Positions 1 through 8,125 of a DNA stretch of 47,495 nt are shown here, piece by piece. Under the pieces are notes generated by a model, which ran no database searches, was not told the DNA's origin, and saw only the letters and a list, made by a program, of their open reading frames with translations. Both the position numbers and the translations under genes were made by a program. The stretch comes from an uncultured Bacteroidales bacterium (GTDB taxonomy: Bacteria > Bacteroidota > Bacteroidia > Bacteroidales > UBA932): the NCBI GenBank assembly GCA_946616285.1, contig CAMOIT010000005.1, positions 1 through 47,495 of the forward strand, given 5' to 3'. The first letter of the stretch is position 1. Each line of letters begins with the position of its first letter.

Positions 1-847
1 TTACGGCAGCACGGGCTGCAGCTACGTTGAAGGGGTTATCCAGGGAGCCGTCGCCCTCGGGTTCGCCTTCATCGGGGCCGGGGCCTGGTTCGCCGCCGGT
101 TTCGCCGTTAAGGCTGTATAGGTAGGAACCGGACTGAACGGTCTCGGGGGTATTGCCCTTGTAGTTCATGATTTCACCGTAGATGACAACGATGTCTCCT
201 ACTGCGACCTGGGCGTCACCATCTTTCCATCCGGTATTTCCAAGGAATTTCACGCGGTATGCAGTGAACTGTGCTCCTGCAGTAGTTCCATCATCCGAGA
301 TGTTGAATTGGGCATTGCCAAATTCACTGGAATAGTTTTCCTTGATGGAAGACACTTTACCCTTTACATAGTAGGGGCCGACCTTCTGGTATTCGGTACT
401 ACTGGTCCAGGTGAGATCCTTAACAGCGTCGGCCGCCTGTGCCACGTTGAAAGGCTTGTCCTGAGAACCGTCACCTTCTTCGACGACATATTGGCCCTGT
501 GCGCCTTTCTGAGTCACGCTAAGGCTGGATTTCATCATGCCGATGGTGAAGACAACCGAACCGGTGCGGTCGTTGCCGGTATTTGCCTCAACGGAAACGG
601 AAACGGTCTGCTTGCTGGAAGAGGCTTCTCCATTTTCGGTGCCAAGCCTTACCCAATCGGGTTTACTGTCTACCTGCCAAGTACGAGTTGCGAGCAGTTC
701 AACGTTCTGGGAACCGCCATCCGCTTCAAAACTCAATGAAGCGGGATTCACTGTAAGCTTGACCGGCCCCAGTTCCTCTTTCTGTTCGCAGGAAACAAGC
801 AGGGCGGCACCAGCCACGACTGCCATCAGAAGGGATTTGATTTTCAT
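1..847 (-). CDS. BACON/OB-fold lipoprotein, 3' end outside window
   Basis: Surface or periplasmic lipoprotein; the gene runs off the left edge, so the C-terminus is missing. Translation from the ATG at 847 gives a signal peptide ending in the lipobox LVSC with Cys at residue 20. A BACON-type beta-sandwich follows (about residues 27-110, with the typical SFEADGGSQNV and VSVEANTGNDRTGSV stretches). Next is an OB-fold-like domain beginning GSQDKPFNVAQA, then a Pro/Gly/Glu linker and the start of a second OB repeat (GSLDNPFNVAAA). BACON domains are common at the N-terminus of Bacteroidetes surface proteins and are thought to bind glycans or mucin; the role of this protein is unknown. It is a paralogue of the neighbour at 980-2413. 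It has its own promoter (-7 box TACATTTG at 887-894) behind that neighbour's terminator, so it is probably a separate transcript. Confidence 0.85.
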   Translation of the reverse strand, partial: MKIKSLLMAVVAGAALLVSCEQKEELGPVKLTVNPASLSFEADGGSQNVELLATRTWQVDSKPDWVRLGTENGEASSSKQTVSVSVEANTGNDRTGSVVFTIGMMKSSLSVTQKGAQGQYVVEEGDGSQDKPFNVAQAADAVKDLTWTSSTEYQKVGPYYVKGKVSSIKENYSSEFGNAQFNISDDGTTAGAQFTAYRVKFLGNTGWKDGDAQVAVGDIVVIYGEIMNYKGNTPETVQSGSYLYSLNGETGGEPGPGPDEGEPEGDGSLDNPFNVAAARAAV

Positions 848-886
848 GTGTTTTGTGATTAAAAATATCCTAATTGTAACAGTTTA

Positions 887-894
887 CAAATGTA
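887..894 (-). promoter_or_regulatory. -7 promoter box of the first lipoprotein gene
   Basis: TACATTTG on the minus strand matches the Bacteroidetes -7 consensus TAnnTTTG and lies about 40 nt upstream of the ATG at 847. No clear TTTG -33 element is visible at 19-20 nt spacing. Confidence 0.55.
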
Positions 895-930
895 GGAAAA
901 ATTTCTGTCTTATTCAAGACAGACGCACAC

Positions 931-960
931 AAAAACGGCCCCGTCTGACGGAGCCGTTTT
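931..960 (-). terminator. Intrinsic terminator after the second lipoprotein gene
   Basis: Read on the minus strand, an inverted repeat with arms AACGGCTCCG and CGGGGCCGTT is followed by a T-run. It lies 20 nt past the stop codon at 980 and closes the Oar-lipoprotein transcription unit. Confidence 0.75.
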
Positions 961-979
961 CGATAGTATTTAGCCGATT

Positions 980-2413
980 CTAGTTGTGCAGGTAGATGAA
1001 AGCGTTCTTCATCTGAGGGTTGCCGTTGTGGCTGGACTTGATGCTGACAACGGTTACGGTGTCGCCTTCCTTCACACCCATGGTGGTCAGGAGATCCTGG
1101 CCGCCCTTACCGGTGGAAGCGGGAACCACGCCGTACACATATACGGAACCGGTTTCGTCTTCAACGTAGAAATTGCCGTACTTGTTGTACTTGGTGGGAT
1201 CGTCCTTGTCCATCACAATGTCCTTGACAGTACCGGTGACGGTAAAGAGAGCATCGGTGTCTGCGAGGGCGTTGAATTCGGCGCAGGTGACGGCGGTTAC
1301 GCTGGTGTGGCTCTCATAATAGGCGTTCTTAAGCTGGGGATTGCCGTTGTGGCTGGACTTGGGACCAACTACGGTGATAACGTCGCCAAGCTTTACACCC
1401 TTGGTAGTGAGGACATCCTGCTTGGTTTCGCCGTCTTTCTCGGGAAGGAGGCCGTACACATACACGGTGCCGGTTTCGTCTGTGATGTCGAAGTTGCCGT
1501 ACTTGTTGTAATTGGTGGGGTCGTCCTTGTCCATCACGATGCGGGTGACAATACCCTTCACGCGATAGGGAGTGTCGCCGTCTTCGGCAGCGTTGACTTC
1601 GGCGCAGGTCGCGTCAACTTCCTCAGGTTCGGGTCCAGGTTCGGGAGTCTCGCCGGCTTTGAGTTCGTACAGATAGGCTTCCTTCTCTGCGGTTTCGGAG
1701 GTGCCGTTGTAGTTGGTGATGTTACCGTAAATCATGACCTGGTCACCCACTTTGATGTTGGTCTTGGACTCGTCGTCGTACAGGGTGTTGTCAATATACA
1801 GAGCGCGGTAAACCTCGAACTGGGGACCGTCCTTGGTGCCGTCGTCGGAAATCCAGAAGGTGGCGTTGCCGTACTTGGTACCGTAGGCCTCGTCGACCTT
1901 GTTGATGATACCCTTGATGAAGAACTTCTTCTTGCTGATTTCCTTGTGGCTGAGGGCCTGGCCAGCTTCATAAGCCTGGGCGCAGGTCATCGGGTTGTCA
2001 TAAGAGCTTCCGGGACCGGTTTCGCCTTCCTGGATTACGGTAAGGATTCTCTGGTCGGGGTTGGCGGTGCTGAAAATAACCTGTGCCTGACGCTCTTTGC
2101 CGGTGTTGGCGGCGATGTCAAGGGTCACATAGTACTTGCCGGCGGGGAAATAATATACAGGGGTATATTCGTCCACGTGGATGTATCCGGCGATGGGGAC
2201 GGGAGTGATGTGAATCCAGTCGGCCTCAGTTTCAGCGTGCCACTGAATGGATGCTTCAAGGACAATCTCCCTGGATGCGCCATCCACGCCCACGGTTATG
2301 AGGGAAGGAGTAATCTTAATAGCCAGATCCGGATTGGAAACGGGCGCCTCCTGGGTGCAAGCTGCAGCAGTTGCGGCTATTGCAAAAATGGAGAGAATAT
2401 TTTTGAGTTTCAT
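980..2413 (-). CDS. BACON/triple OB-fold lipoprotein
   Basis: Predicted lipoprotein of 477 aa. The start is set at ATG 2413 (MKLKNILSIFAIAATAAAC); the GTG six bases upstream adds nothing to the signal peptide. The lipobox Cys is at about residue 19. An N-terminal BACON-like sandwich (about 30-130) ends in a VIQEGETGPG linker. Then comes an OB-fold-like domain (about 140-250) starting SYDNPMTCAQAYEAG, a Pro/Glu linker (TPEPGPEPEE), and two nearly identical OB repeats (about 265-370 and 380-475), each with VMDKDDPT, YNKYGNF, DETG, VYVYG and KSSHNGNPQ. The gene starts 15 nt after the Oar-like receptor stop and shares its transcript, which suggests a surface-exposed partner of that receptor (inference). 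Ligand unknown. Related to the truncated lipoprotein at 1-847. Confidence 0.85.
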   Translation of the reverse strand: MKLKNILSIFAIAATAAACTQEAPVSNPDLAIKITPSLITVGVDGASREIVLEASIQWHAETEADWIHITPVPIAGYIHVDEYTPVYYFPAGKYYVTLDIAANTGKERQAQVIFSTANPDQRILTVIQEGETGPGSSYDNPMTCAQAYEAGQALSHKEISKKKFFIKGIINKVDEAYGTKYGNATFWISDDGTKDGPQFEVYRALYIDNTLYDDESKTNIKVGDQVMIYGNITNYNGTSETAEKEAYLYELKAGETPEPGPEPEEVDATCAEVNAAEDGDTPYRVKGIVTRIVMDKDDPTNYNKYGNFDITDETGTVYVYGLLPEKDGETKQDVLTTKGVKLGDVITVVGPKSSHNGNPQLKNAYYESHTSVTAVTCAEFNALADTDALFTVTGTVKDIVMDKDDPTKYNKYGNFYVEDETGSVYVYGVVPASTGKGGQDLLTTMGVKEGDTVTVVSIKSSHNGNPQMKNAFIYLHN

Positions 2414-2428
2414 AATCACGAAGGCCGA

Positions 2429-5400
2429 TTAAAGGTTGAACATGTATTTGACACCCAGCTGCAGGTACCATGCGCTGCCGTTGTCGATGAAGTAATCCCA
2501 AGTCTTGGCGCCGGCTTTCAGCGGAGTGGAGAATACGGGCTGGCCGTTCTCGTTGAGGTGGTCATAGGTGAGGATCTTGCCAAGGTTAGCGGACTTGTCA
2601 AGGGTACGGTAGGCACCCCACTTGTTGTTGAGCAGGTTGCTGGCGTTCATGAGGTCGGCGTTGATCTGAAGGATGTTGGTGCTGCGGCCGATCTTGATCT
2701 TGAAGTCCTGGGTGAGCTTGAGGTCGAAGTGGTGGGTCATCGGAGAATGAACCGCATATGCTTCGGCATACTGGCCCTTGTGGGAGCTCAGGTACTTGTC
2801 CTGCTCCATGAAGGCGAAGAAGTTGTCGGCGTTCTGCTCGTCCACGAAGAGGATGTCGTCGCGGTCCTTCGGGATGTAGATGAGGTCAGCGGCAATGCCG
2901 TCGCCGTTCACGTCGTTGGTGAAGGAGTAGCTGAGGCCGGGGGAAACATAACCGTTGTAGAACAGGGAAATGCTGGTGGCGCCCCAGGAATAAGGGATGC
3001 GGTAGTTGATGTTGGCCATGACGCGGTGAGGCATCACGTACTGGGAACCGTGGAGGGTTGCGAAGTTCGGGCCTTCCACAGTGTAAAGACCGGTGTACAC
3101 GGATTCGGCGTTGTTGCCGGGCATGCCGGTGAGTTCCTTCTGCACGTTGTAGGTGTAGGAAGCGTTGATGGTGAGGCCGCTGACGGGCTTCATGCTGAGG
3201 GCGAAGACGCCGATGAAGCCGTAACCCTTATTGGTATTGGTAAGGATGTAGCAGGGATAACCGGTGTAGTTCGCATCGGAAGGATAGATGTGACGGTTAT
3301 CGGAGCCAGTCCACTGGGACCAGTCGGTGTTGGGCCTGATGTTCCAGTTCACGACCTGTGTACCGTTGACGGTCTTGTTGAAGGTGGCCTCTGCGGTGAG
3401 GGTGAAGGGGAAGTCAACAGGGAGCTTGTAGTCGATACCGAGGGAAGATTTCCATACCTGAGGCATCTTGAAGTTACGGTCCACACCGTTCACAGTGCTC
3501 TGGAGGGCGCCGTCCTCAGGAGTAATCTCGATAGGGTTCTTCTGAGGGTCGATCTGGTTGAACTTGGCAAGGATTTCCTCTGTGGTGGTGGGAAAACGTC
3601 CGCCGTTTGCGGAAGCTGCGAACTGGTCAAGACCTGCATTGCGCTGGGCGATGGTACCATCCGAGTTGTACTGGGTGGAGAGCACGCTCAGGTGCTGGAA
3701 CATGGCTGCGTTGGAAGGCATGTTGGTCATGTAAACCAGAGGGAGACGACCTGCGAACAGACCGGTGCCGCCGCGGATGGTGAGGCTCTTGTTACCAAGG
3801 ACATCCCAGTTGAAGCCTACGCGGGGAGATACCTGGACTGTGGTATAGGGCCATTTGCCTGTGTCAAGCATGCGGCCGCCGAAGTTCAGGGCCATGATGG
3901 CGCTGTTGGTCATCAGGTCGTTTTCGTCGTACAGGATGGAGTCCAGACGGAGGCCGGCGGTGAGCTTAAGGCGCTCGCTTACTGCCCATTCATCCTGTGC
4001 GTACAGGCCGATGTTATGATACTGGATACGGGCGCTGGGGTTCTCTTCGCCGCCGTAACCATAGGTAAGGGCAACGGTTTCAGGTGCTGCGCCGTTGATG
4101 AGGTCGTCCACGCTGTGGAAGCGGTAGTAACCGGTACCTTCACGCATGTAGGCGTTGTCGGCGAACATATACTCGTAGCTGACACCTGCGATGAGCTTGT
4201 GGGCGCCCAGGGTGATGGTAACGTCGTCCTTGGCATTTACGGCGTGGTTGTGAACACCGTTGTTCCAGGTGAAGAGTTCATAACCAGCAGCCATATAAGG
4301 CTCGAGGGTCTGCTTGAGGTTGCCTTCGGCCATGGAGCCGGTGTAACCTTTCATGATGTCGATGAAGGGGAACTTGGAGGAATCCGAACCACGGACATCC
4401 TGAATATTGGAGTAAGTGACGAGGAACTGGTTGTTGACGTTGTCACCGAAGCGGCTGTTCAGGTCCAGGGATACGGAGTGAACGTTGTTCTCCGTGGAGT
4501 ACAGCGAGTTCACGAATGCCATGGAAAGCTCCGACAGACGGTAGGTGCCATTGAGGCGGTAACCCTTAAGGGGATCGCTGCCGCCGTCAACGGTGGAGTT
4601 GAAGTCGGCCGAGGAGCCGTTGGTGCTGTTCCAGCTCTTGTTGGAAGTGTAGTTGTAACGGAGAGCCAGGTGATGGTTGTTGGTGATATTCCAGTCGATG
4701 CGGCCCAGGAGCTTGAGGTTGCTTACGTTCTTCTGATAGTTGGACCAGCCGCCGGTATCGTAGCCGTAGACGCTGCTAAGATGATCGGAGACACGCTGCA
4801 TGTCGGCCACGGTAGTACGGGAAGTGCTGCTGTTCTTGTCGCCATTGGCAAGGATGTCGGCGTCAGTGCCGTCGTAAGGGTGCCAGGAGGAAACGGTGGA
4901 AGGGTTGCCATAGTATTCGGCGCTACCGAAGAAGAACAGTTTGTTCTTGACGATAGGGAAGCCGACGGTGCCGCCGAACACAGTGCGCATGTCGCGGGCG
5001 GAACTGATGTCCTGATCGGCAATCTTCTTACCCGAGAGGGCGGGGTTCTGGTGATAGGCGTATGCAGTTACCTTGACGGTGTTGGTACCGGACTTGGTGA
5101 TGGCGTTTACGCCGCCGCCGATGAAGTTGGTCTGCCTTACGTCGAAGGGGGAAACAACGATCTGGATTTCCTCGATTGCATCCATGGAAACGGGCATGCC
5201 GCCGCCAGGGAGAGTTGAGGAAAGGCCGAAGTTGTTGTTGAAGTTTGCACCGTCGATGGTGAAGTTCACGCTGCGGCCGTCGCCACCGGCGATATCCATG
5301 CCATTACCACCGTAGGGGGACAGCTTGGTGAGGTCGGAGATGCTGCGGCTTGCGGTAGGAACTGCAAGGAGGTCCTGGTTGGAGATGTTGGTCGCTGCGC

Positions 5401-5809
5401 CGATACGCTCCTGCTGTGCGAACTTGGAGGTAGGGGCAGCAATGACGATCGTTCCTTCCAGCATCTCTGAAGCTTCGCTTAATGCGGAGTCGAGGCGGTA
5501 GGTTTCACCCAGCTGGAGGGTGACGTCTGTAAACCTGGCGTCCTGGTAGCCAAGGCAAACGAAGTCTACCTTGTAGGGACCGCCGGTACGCATACCCTGG
5601 ATGGTGTAGCGGCCATCCACGTTGGTAACAGCGCCGTAAGAGGTGCCGGAAGGCTCATGAAGGGCCATTACGGCAGCGCCGATAACCGGTTCGCCATTCT
5701 GGTCCACCACACGTCCGCTAAGGGCCGATGTGGTCACCTGAGCATAGGCGACAACACCCGCAAACATGGTAATGAATGCGAGCAAAAGGCTTTTAAAAGC
5801 GTTTCTCAT
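2429..5809 (-). CDS. Oar-like TonB-dependent outer-membrane receptor
   Basis: Outer-membrane beta-barrel of 1126 aa. Residues 1-23 form a signal peptide ending AYAQ. A carboxypeptidase-regulatory-like (CNA-B type) domain covers about 25-110 (LSGRVVDQNGEPVIGAAV, DGRYTIQGM). The plug covers about 135-240 (GGDGRSVNFTIDGANFNNN, ITKSGTN). The rest is barrel, ending in the aromatic-rich strand LQLGVKYMFNL. The long barrel and the GGVNAITKSGTN motif fit the Oar/Omp121 group rather than SusC. No SusD-like partner follows; the next gene is a BACON lipoprotein. The substrate cannot be predicted. The promoter is good (TTTG-N20-TATCTTCG), with a leader of about 50 nt. Confidence 0.9.
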   Translation of the reverse strand: MRNAFKSLLLAFITMFAGVVAYAQVTTSALSGRVVDQNGEPVIGAAVMALHEPSGTSYGAVTNVDGRYTIQGMRTGGPYKVDFVCLGYQDARFTDVTLQLGETYRLDSALSEASEMLEGTIVIAAPTSKFAQQERIGAATNISNQDLLAVPTASRSISDLTKLSPYGGNGMDIAGGDGRSVNFTIDGANFNNNFGLSSTLPGGGMPVSMDAIEEIQIVVSPFDVRQTNFIGGGVNAITKSGTNTVKVTAYAYHQNPALSGKKIADQDISSARDMRTVFGGTVGFPIVKNKLFFFGSAEYYGNPSTVSSWHPYDGTDADILANGDKNSSTSRTTVADMQRVSDHLSSVYGYDTGGWSNYQKNVSNLKLLGRIDWNITNNHHLALRYNYTSNKSWNSTNGSSADFNSTVDGGSDPLKGYRLNGTYRLSELSMAFVNSLYSTENNVHSVSLDLNSRFGDNVNNQFLVTYSNIQDVRGSDSSKFPFIDIMKGYTGSMAEGNLKQTLEPYMAAGYELFTWNNGVHNHAVNAKDDVTITLGAHKLIAGVSYEYMFADNAYMREGTGYYRFHSVDDLINGAAPETVALTYGYGGEENPSARIQYHNIGLYAQDEWAVSERLKLTAGLRLDSILYDENDLMTNSAIMALNFGGRMLDTGKWPYTTVQVSPRVGFNWDVLGNKSLTIRGGTGLFAGRLPLVYMTNMPSNAAMFQHLSVLSTQYNSDGTIAQRNAGLDQFAASANGGRFPTTTEEILAKFNQIDPQKNPIEITPEDGALQSTVNGVDRNFKMPQVWKSSLGIDYKLPVDFPFTLTAEATFNKTVNGTQVVNWNIRPNTDWSQWTGSDNRHIYPSDANYTGYPCYILTNTNKGYGFIGVFALSMKPVSGLTINASYTYNVQKELTGMPGNNAESVYTGLYTVEGPNFATLHGSQYVMPHRVMANINYRIPYSWGATSISLFYNGYVSPGLSYSFTNDVNGDGIAADLIYIPKDRDDILFVDEQNADNFFAFMEQDKYLSSHKGQYAEAYAVHSPMTHHFDLKLTQDFKIKIGRSTNILQINADLMNASNLLNNKWGAYRTLDKSANLGKILTYDHLNENGQPVFSTPLKAGAKTWDYFIDNGSAWYLQLGVKYMFNL

Positions 5810-5867
5810 AAGGTTTTTGATAAGATAAATATTGATACGATAGGTTTTTACACCATTTACGCCGACG

Positions 5868-5899
5868 CGAAGATACTACCTTTTTCTGAATCTTGCAAA
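5868..5899 (-). promoter_or_regulatory. Promoter of the Oar-like receptor gene
   Basis: On the minus strand TTTG (5896-5899) is followed after 20 nt by TATCTTCG (5868-5875), one base off the Bacteroidetes -7 consensus. Transcription would start near 5863. Confidence 0.65.
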
Positions 5900-5900
5900 C

Positions 5901-5927
5901 AAAAACCGCCTCCTTTTCAGGCGGCGG
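5901..5927 (-). terminator. Intrinsic terminator of metK
   Basis: A minus-strand hairpin with arms CCGCC and GGCGG around an A-rich loop is followed by TTTTTG, 12 nt past the metK stop at 5939. It abuts the -33 element of the next gene. Confidence 0.8.
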
Positions 5928-5938
5928 TGTTCAATTAT

Positions 5939-7240
5939 TTAAAGAGAAAATTCCTTCTTTATCCGGGGAACGCTGTCCAGCAGTTCCCAGCCGAAAAACT
6001 GGACGATTTTTTCTTTTCCCTGCACTTTGACCATCTTCTTATAAGGCTTGCGGCCCATGTGGCCGTAAGCAGCCGTGGGAGCGTAAATGGGATTCTTGAG
6101 CTGGAATTTCCGGATGATGGCGGCGGGCCTGAGGTCGAATATTTCGGCCACTTTTGCAGCTATCTCGCTGTCGGTGAAGCCTTTGCCCGTGCCATAAGTA
6201 TCCACGAAAACGCTAACGGGCTTTGCTACGCCGATCGCGTATGCCAGCTGGACCAGGCACTCGTCGGCCACACCTGCGGCAACAAGGTTCTTGGCAATGT
6301 ATCGGGCCGCATAAGCAGCGCTCCGGTCAACCTTGGAAGGGTCCTTGCCGGAGAATGCGCCGCCGCCATGCGCTCCCTTGCCTCCGTAGGTGTCCACGAT
6401 GATTTTTCGGCCCGTAAGACCTGTATCCCCATGAGGGCCGCCGATCACGAACTTTCCGGTGGGATTCACGTGCAGGACGAAGTCGTGGATAAGAGCGGCA
6501 GTCTGTGCAGGCAGGGCCTCCTTCAGACGCGGGATAAGGATATTCTCCACGTCCTCGCGAATTTTGGCCTGCATAGCTGCGTCAACTTTTGCCTGACCGA
6601 ACTGGGCCACGGCTTTATCGTAGCTCATGCGGCCAAGGCTCTTAGGGACGAACTCGTCATGCTGAGTGCTCAGAACTATGGTATGCACTTTCACAGGCTG
6701 GTGGGTTTCGCCGTCGTACTCGATCGTAAACTGGCTCTTGGCGTCGGGCCTCAGGTAAGGCATCAGCTCTATCTCGTTGTGGCGGATATCGGCCAGGATT
6801 TCCAGCGCCTTATGGCTAAGGTACAGAGGCAGAGGCATATAGTCCTCCGTGTCGCGGCAGGCATAGCCGAACATCATGCCCTGGTCGCCGGCGCCCTGGT
6901 CCTCTTCCTTTGCACGCTCCACGCCGCGGTTGATGTCAGCGCTCTGCTCGTGGATGGCGCTGAGCACGCCGCATCCGCTTGCGTCGAACATATACTCGGC
7001 CTTAGTGTAGCCGATTTTGCGGATAGTATTGCGAACCGTGGTCTGGATGTCCACGTAGGCTTCGGCCTTCACCTCGCCCATAACCACCACCATACCCGTG
7101 CTGCAGAAGCTCTCGCAGGCCACTTTCGCCTCCGGGTCCTGCTTCAGGAATTCGTCCAGGATAGCGTCGCTGATCTGGTCCGCCACTTTATCGGGATGCC
7201 CTTCGCTCACCGATTCCGATGTAAACAAATAGTTCTTCAT
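5939..7240 (-). CDS. metK: S-adenosylmethionine synthase
   Basis: Cytosolic methionine adenosyltransferase, making SAM from ATP and methionine. 433 aa, slightly longer than the E. coli enzyme (384 aa) but normal for Bacteroidales. The start at 7240 gives the family N-terminus ([15 protein letters not shown], whose His binds ATP phosphate). Signature 1 [11 protein letters not shown] lies near residue 115 and the Gly/Lys-rich signature 2 [19 protein letters not shown] near 285. An in-frame extension to 7390 would run through the GC-rich leader and is not supported. The gene is monocistronic, with its own promoter at 7444-7474, a roughly 200-nt leader holding a SAM-II aptamer and a terminator hairpin, and a terminator at 5901-5927. 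Product feedback on its own synthesis is the obvious reading. Confidence 0.97.
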   Translation of the reverse strand: MKNYLFTSESVSEGHPDKVADQISDAILDEFLKQDPEAKVACESFCSTGMVVVMGEVKAEAYVDIQTTVRNTIRKIGYTKAEYMFDASGCGVLSAIHEQSADINRGVERAKEEDQGAGDQGMMFGYACRDTEDYMPLPLYLSHKALEILADIRHNEIELMPYLRPDAKSQFTIEYDGETHQPVKVHTIVLSTQHDEFVPKSLGRMSYDKAVAQFGQAKVDAAMQAKIREDVENILIPRLKEALPAQTAALIHDFVLHVNPTGKFVIGGPHGDTGLTGRKIIVDTYGGKGAHGGGAFSGKDPSKVDRSAAYAARYIAKNLVAAGVADECLVQLAYAIGVAKPVSVFVDTYGTGKGFTDSEIAAKVAEIFDLRPAAIIRKFQLKNPIYAPTAAYGHMGRKPYKKMVKVQGKEKIVQFFGWELLDSVPRIKKEFSL

Positions 7241-7317
7241 TTCTTCAATGTTTTTTAGATCCCCGGTTAAGCCGGGTTCCGTCATGGCCGGCCACGACCG
7301 GCCATCCCCCCCCGGGT

Positions 7318-7352
7318 AAAAAAAATAGCCCCGGGCTTTGATGCGGAGGCTA
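7318..7352 (-). terminator. Terminator hairpin in the metK leader
   Basis: Minus-strand stem TAGCCTC (7346-7352) pairs with GGGGCTA (7326-7332), 7 bp with one G-U, around a 13-nt loop. Eight U's follow directly (7318-7325). It lies 30 nt downstream of the SAM-II aptamer and 78 nt before the metK ATG, so it could act as the riboswitch expression platform. Farther downstream is another GC-rich inverted repeat, arms ATGGCCGG and CCGGCCAT, within 7284-7305. Confidence 0.65.
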
Positions 7353-7381
7353 AAAACACAAAACACTGATATGAAATGTAA

Positions 7382-7429
7382 TTTTAGCATTTTTTAACGT
7401 GGTTGCAAGCAAACCAAATCTATCCACAT
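7382..7429 (-). ncRNA. SAM-II riboswitch aptamer upstream of metK
   Basis: The minus-strand RNA has the ordered elements of the SAM-II (metA/SAM-alpha) motif. P1 is GUGG (7424-7427) with CCAC (7399-7402). Conserved GAUUUG follows P1, then GCUUGCAACCACGUUAAA, then the terminal GCUAAA (7383-7388). SAM-II is a compact H-type pseudoknot aptamer of about 50 nt, described mainly from alphaproteobacterial methionine genes. Here it starts about 10 nt after the predicted transcription start and precedes a terminator and then metK, so ligand, gene and architecture agree. The pseudoknot pairing was not modelled in full. Confidence 0.82.
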
Positions 7430-7443
7430 CGTTTTTGGGACCG

Positions 7444-7474
7444 CAAAGGTAGCACTATTTTTATTATTTCCAAA
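7444..7474 (-). promoter_or_regulatory. metK promoter
   Basis: On the minus strand TTTG (7471-7474), a 19-nt spacer and TACCTTTG (7444-7451) form a textbook Bacteroidetes promoter. Predicted transcription start is near 7440, giving a leader of about 200 nt. Confidence 0.8.
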
Positions 7475-7549
7475 ACAATGTGCCCTTTTTCGGCCCCACC
7501 TTTGCCGTCGCCGAACGTAACCACCTGAAACTCACCCATTTCCCACATT

Positions 7550-7576
7550 CATGTCTGCTCCATTTGCGCAGACATG
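7550..7576. repeat. 27-bp palindromic repeat, copy 1
   Basis: Perfect 9-bp arms CATGTCTGC and GCAGACATG around the loop TCCATTTGC. The same unit recurs at 9063-9089 and, with the loop inverted, at 9201-9227. It sits just past the smpB 3' end. With the metK leader and promoter it accounts for the 380-nt gap between metK and smpB. Confidence 0.85.
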
Positions 7577-7620
7577 GAACCAGCATATCGCTGATAATCA
7601 GTTTGTTATGTTCGACGGAA

Positions 7621-8076
7621 TCAATAGCCGGAGCGGTCCATTTCGCGTCTGAGGTCTTTGGCTTTGATGGTTTCGCGTTTGTCGTACTCCTTTTTACCTT
7701 TGGCAAGGGCGATGACAAGTTTGGCGAAGCCGTTGTCGGCGATGAAGAGCCGAACGGCGACTATGGTAAGGCCTTTCTGCTTATCGGCCTGTTGCAAGTG
7801 CCTGAGCTCCTTGCGGTTAAGAAGAAGGCGCCGATCTCTCACAGGTTCGTGCTGACCCCAGCTGCCCCAGTGATATTGGGCGATGTTCATGCCTCGGACG
7901 AAAAGTTCGTGCCCGACGAAGAAGCAATATGCATCCTGCAGCGAGCACTTCCCCGCGCGGATCGACTTGATTTCCGTCCCGACCAACTGGATGCCGGCGG
8001 TATAGGTCTCCAGGAACTCGTAGTCGAACGAGGCCCGGCGGTTTTTTATCTGTATGGTGCTCTTTGCTTTCGGCAT
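7621..8076 (-). CDS. smpB: SsrA-binding protein
   Basis: Binds tmRNA and delivers it to stalled ribosomes for trans-translation. 151 aa, normal for the family. ATG 8076 gives the expected N-terminus ([24 protein letters not shown]). The family core [19 protein letters not shown] and the basic C-terminal tail [21 protein letters not shown] are present. The upstream in-frame TTG at 8106 is rejected. The -7 box TACCTTTG (8084-8091) ends 7 nt before the ATG, so the message should have almost no leader. The gene diverges from miaA within a 49-bp intergenic region. Confidence 0.96.
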   Translation of the reverse strand: MPKAKSTIQIKNRRASFDYEFLETYTAGIQLVGTEIKSIRAGKCSLQDAYCFFVGHELFVRGMNIAQYHWGSWGQHEPVRDRRLLLNRKELRHLQQADKQKGLTIVAVRLFIADNGFAKLVIALAKGKKEYDKRETIKAKDLRREMDRSGY

Positions 8077-8083
8077 GGGGATG

Positions 8084-8121
8084 CAAAGGTAGCATTTTTT
8101 CGGCAAAAAGCGCTAAATTTG
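8084..8121. promoter_or_regulatory. Divergent smpB/miaA promoter pair
   Basis: Minus-strand TACCTTTG (8084-8091) faces smpB, and plus-strand TAAATTTG (8114-8121) faces miaA. Both are perfect -7 boxes and both end 4-7 nt before a start codon, so both transcripts look leaderless or nearly so. Confidence 0.7.
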
Positions 8122-8125
8122 CGTC

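Noticed and set aside
986..5218. Open frame of 1410 codons on the plus strand
   Set aside because: It is antisense to the lipoprotein and Oar genes, crosses their boundary, has low-complexity Val/Gly-rich sequence and no domain. It is open only because the real genes avoid codons that give antisense stops.
5657..7258. 533-codon frame antisense to metK
   Set aside because: metK is unambiguous and the frame runs on into its terminator and the Oar start.
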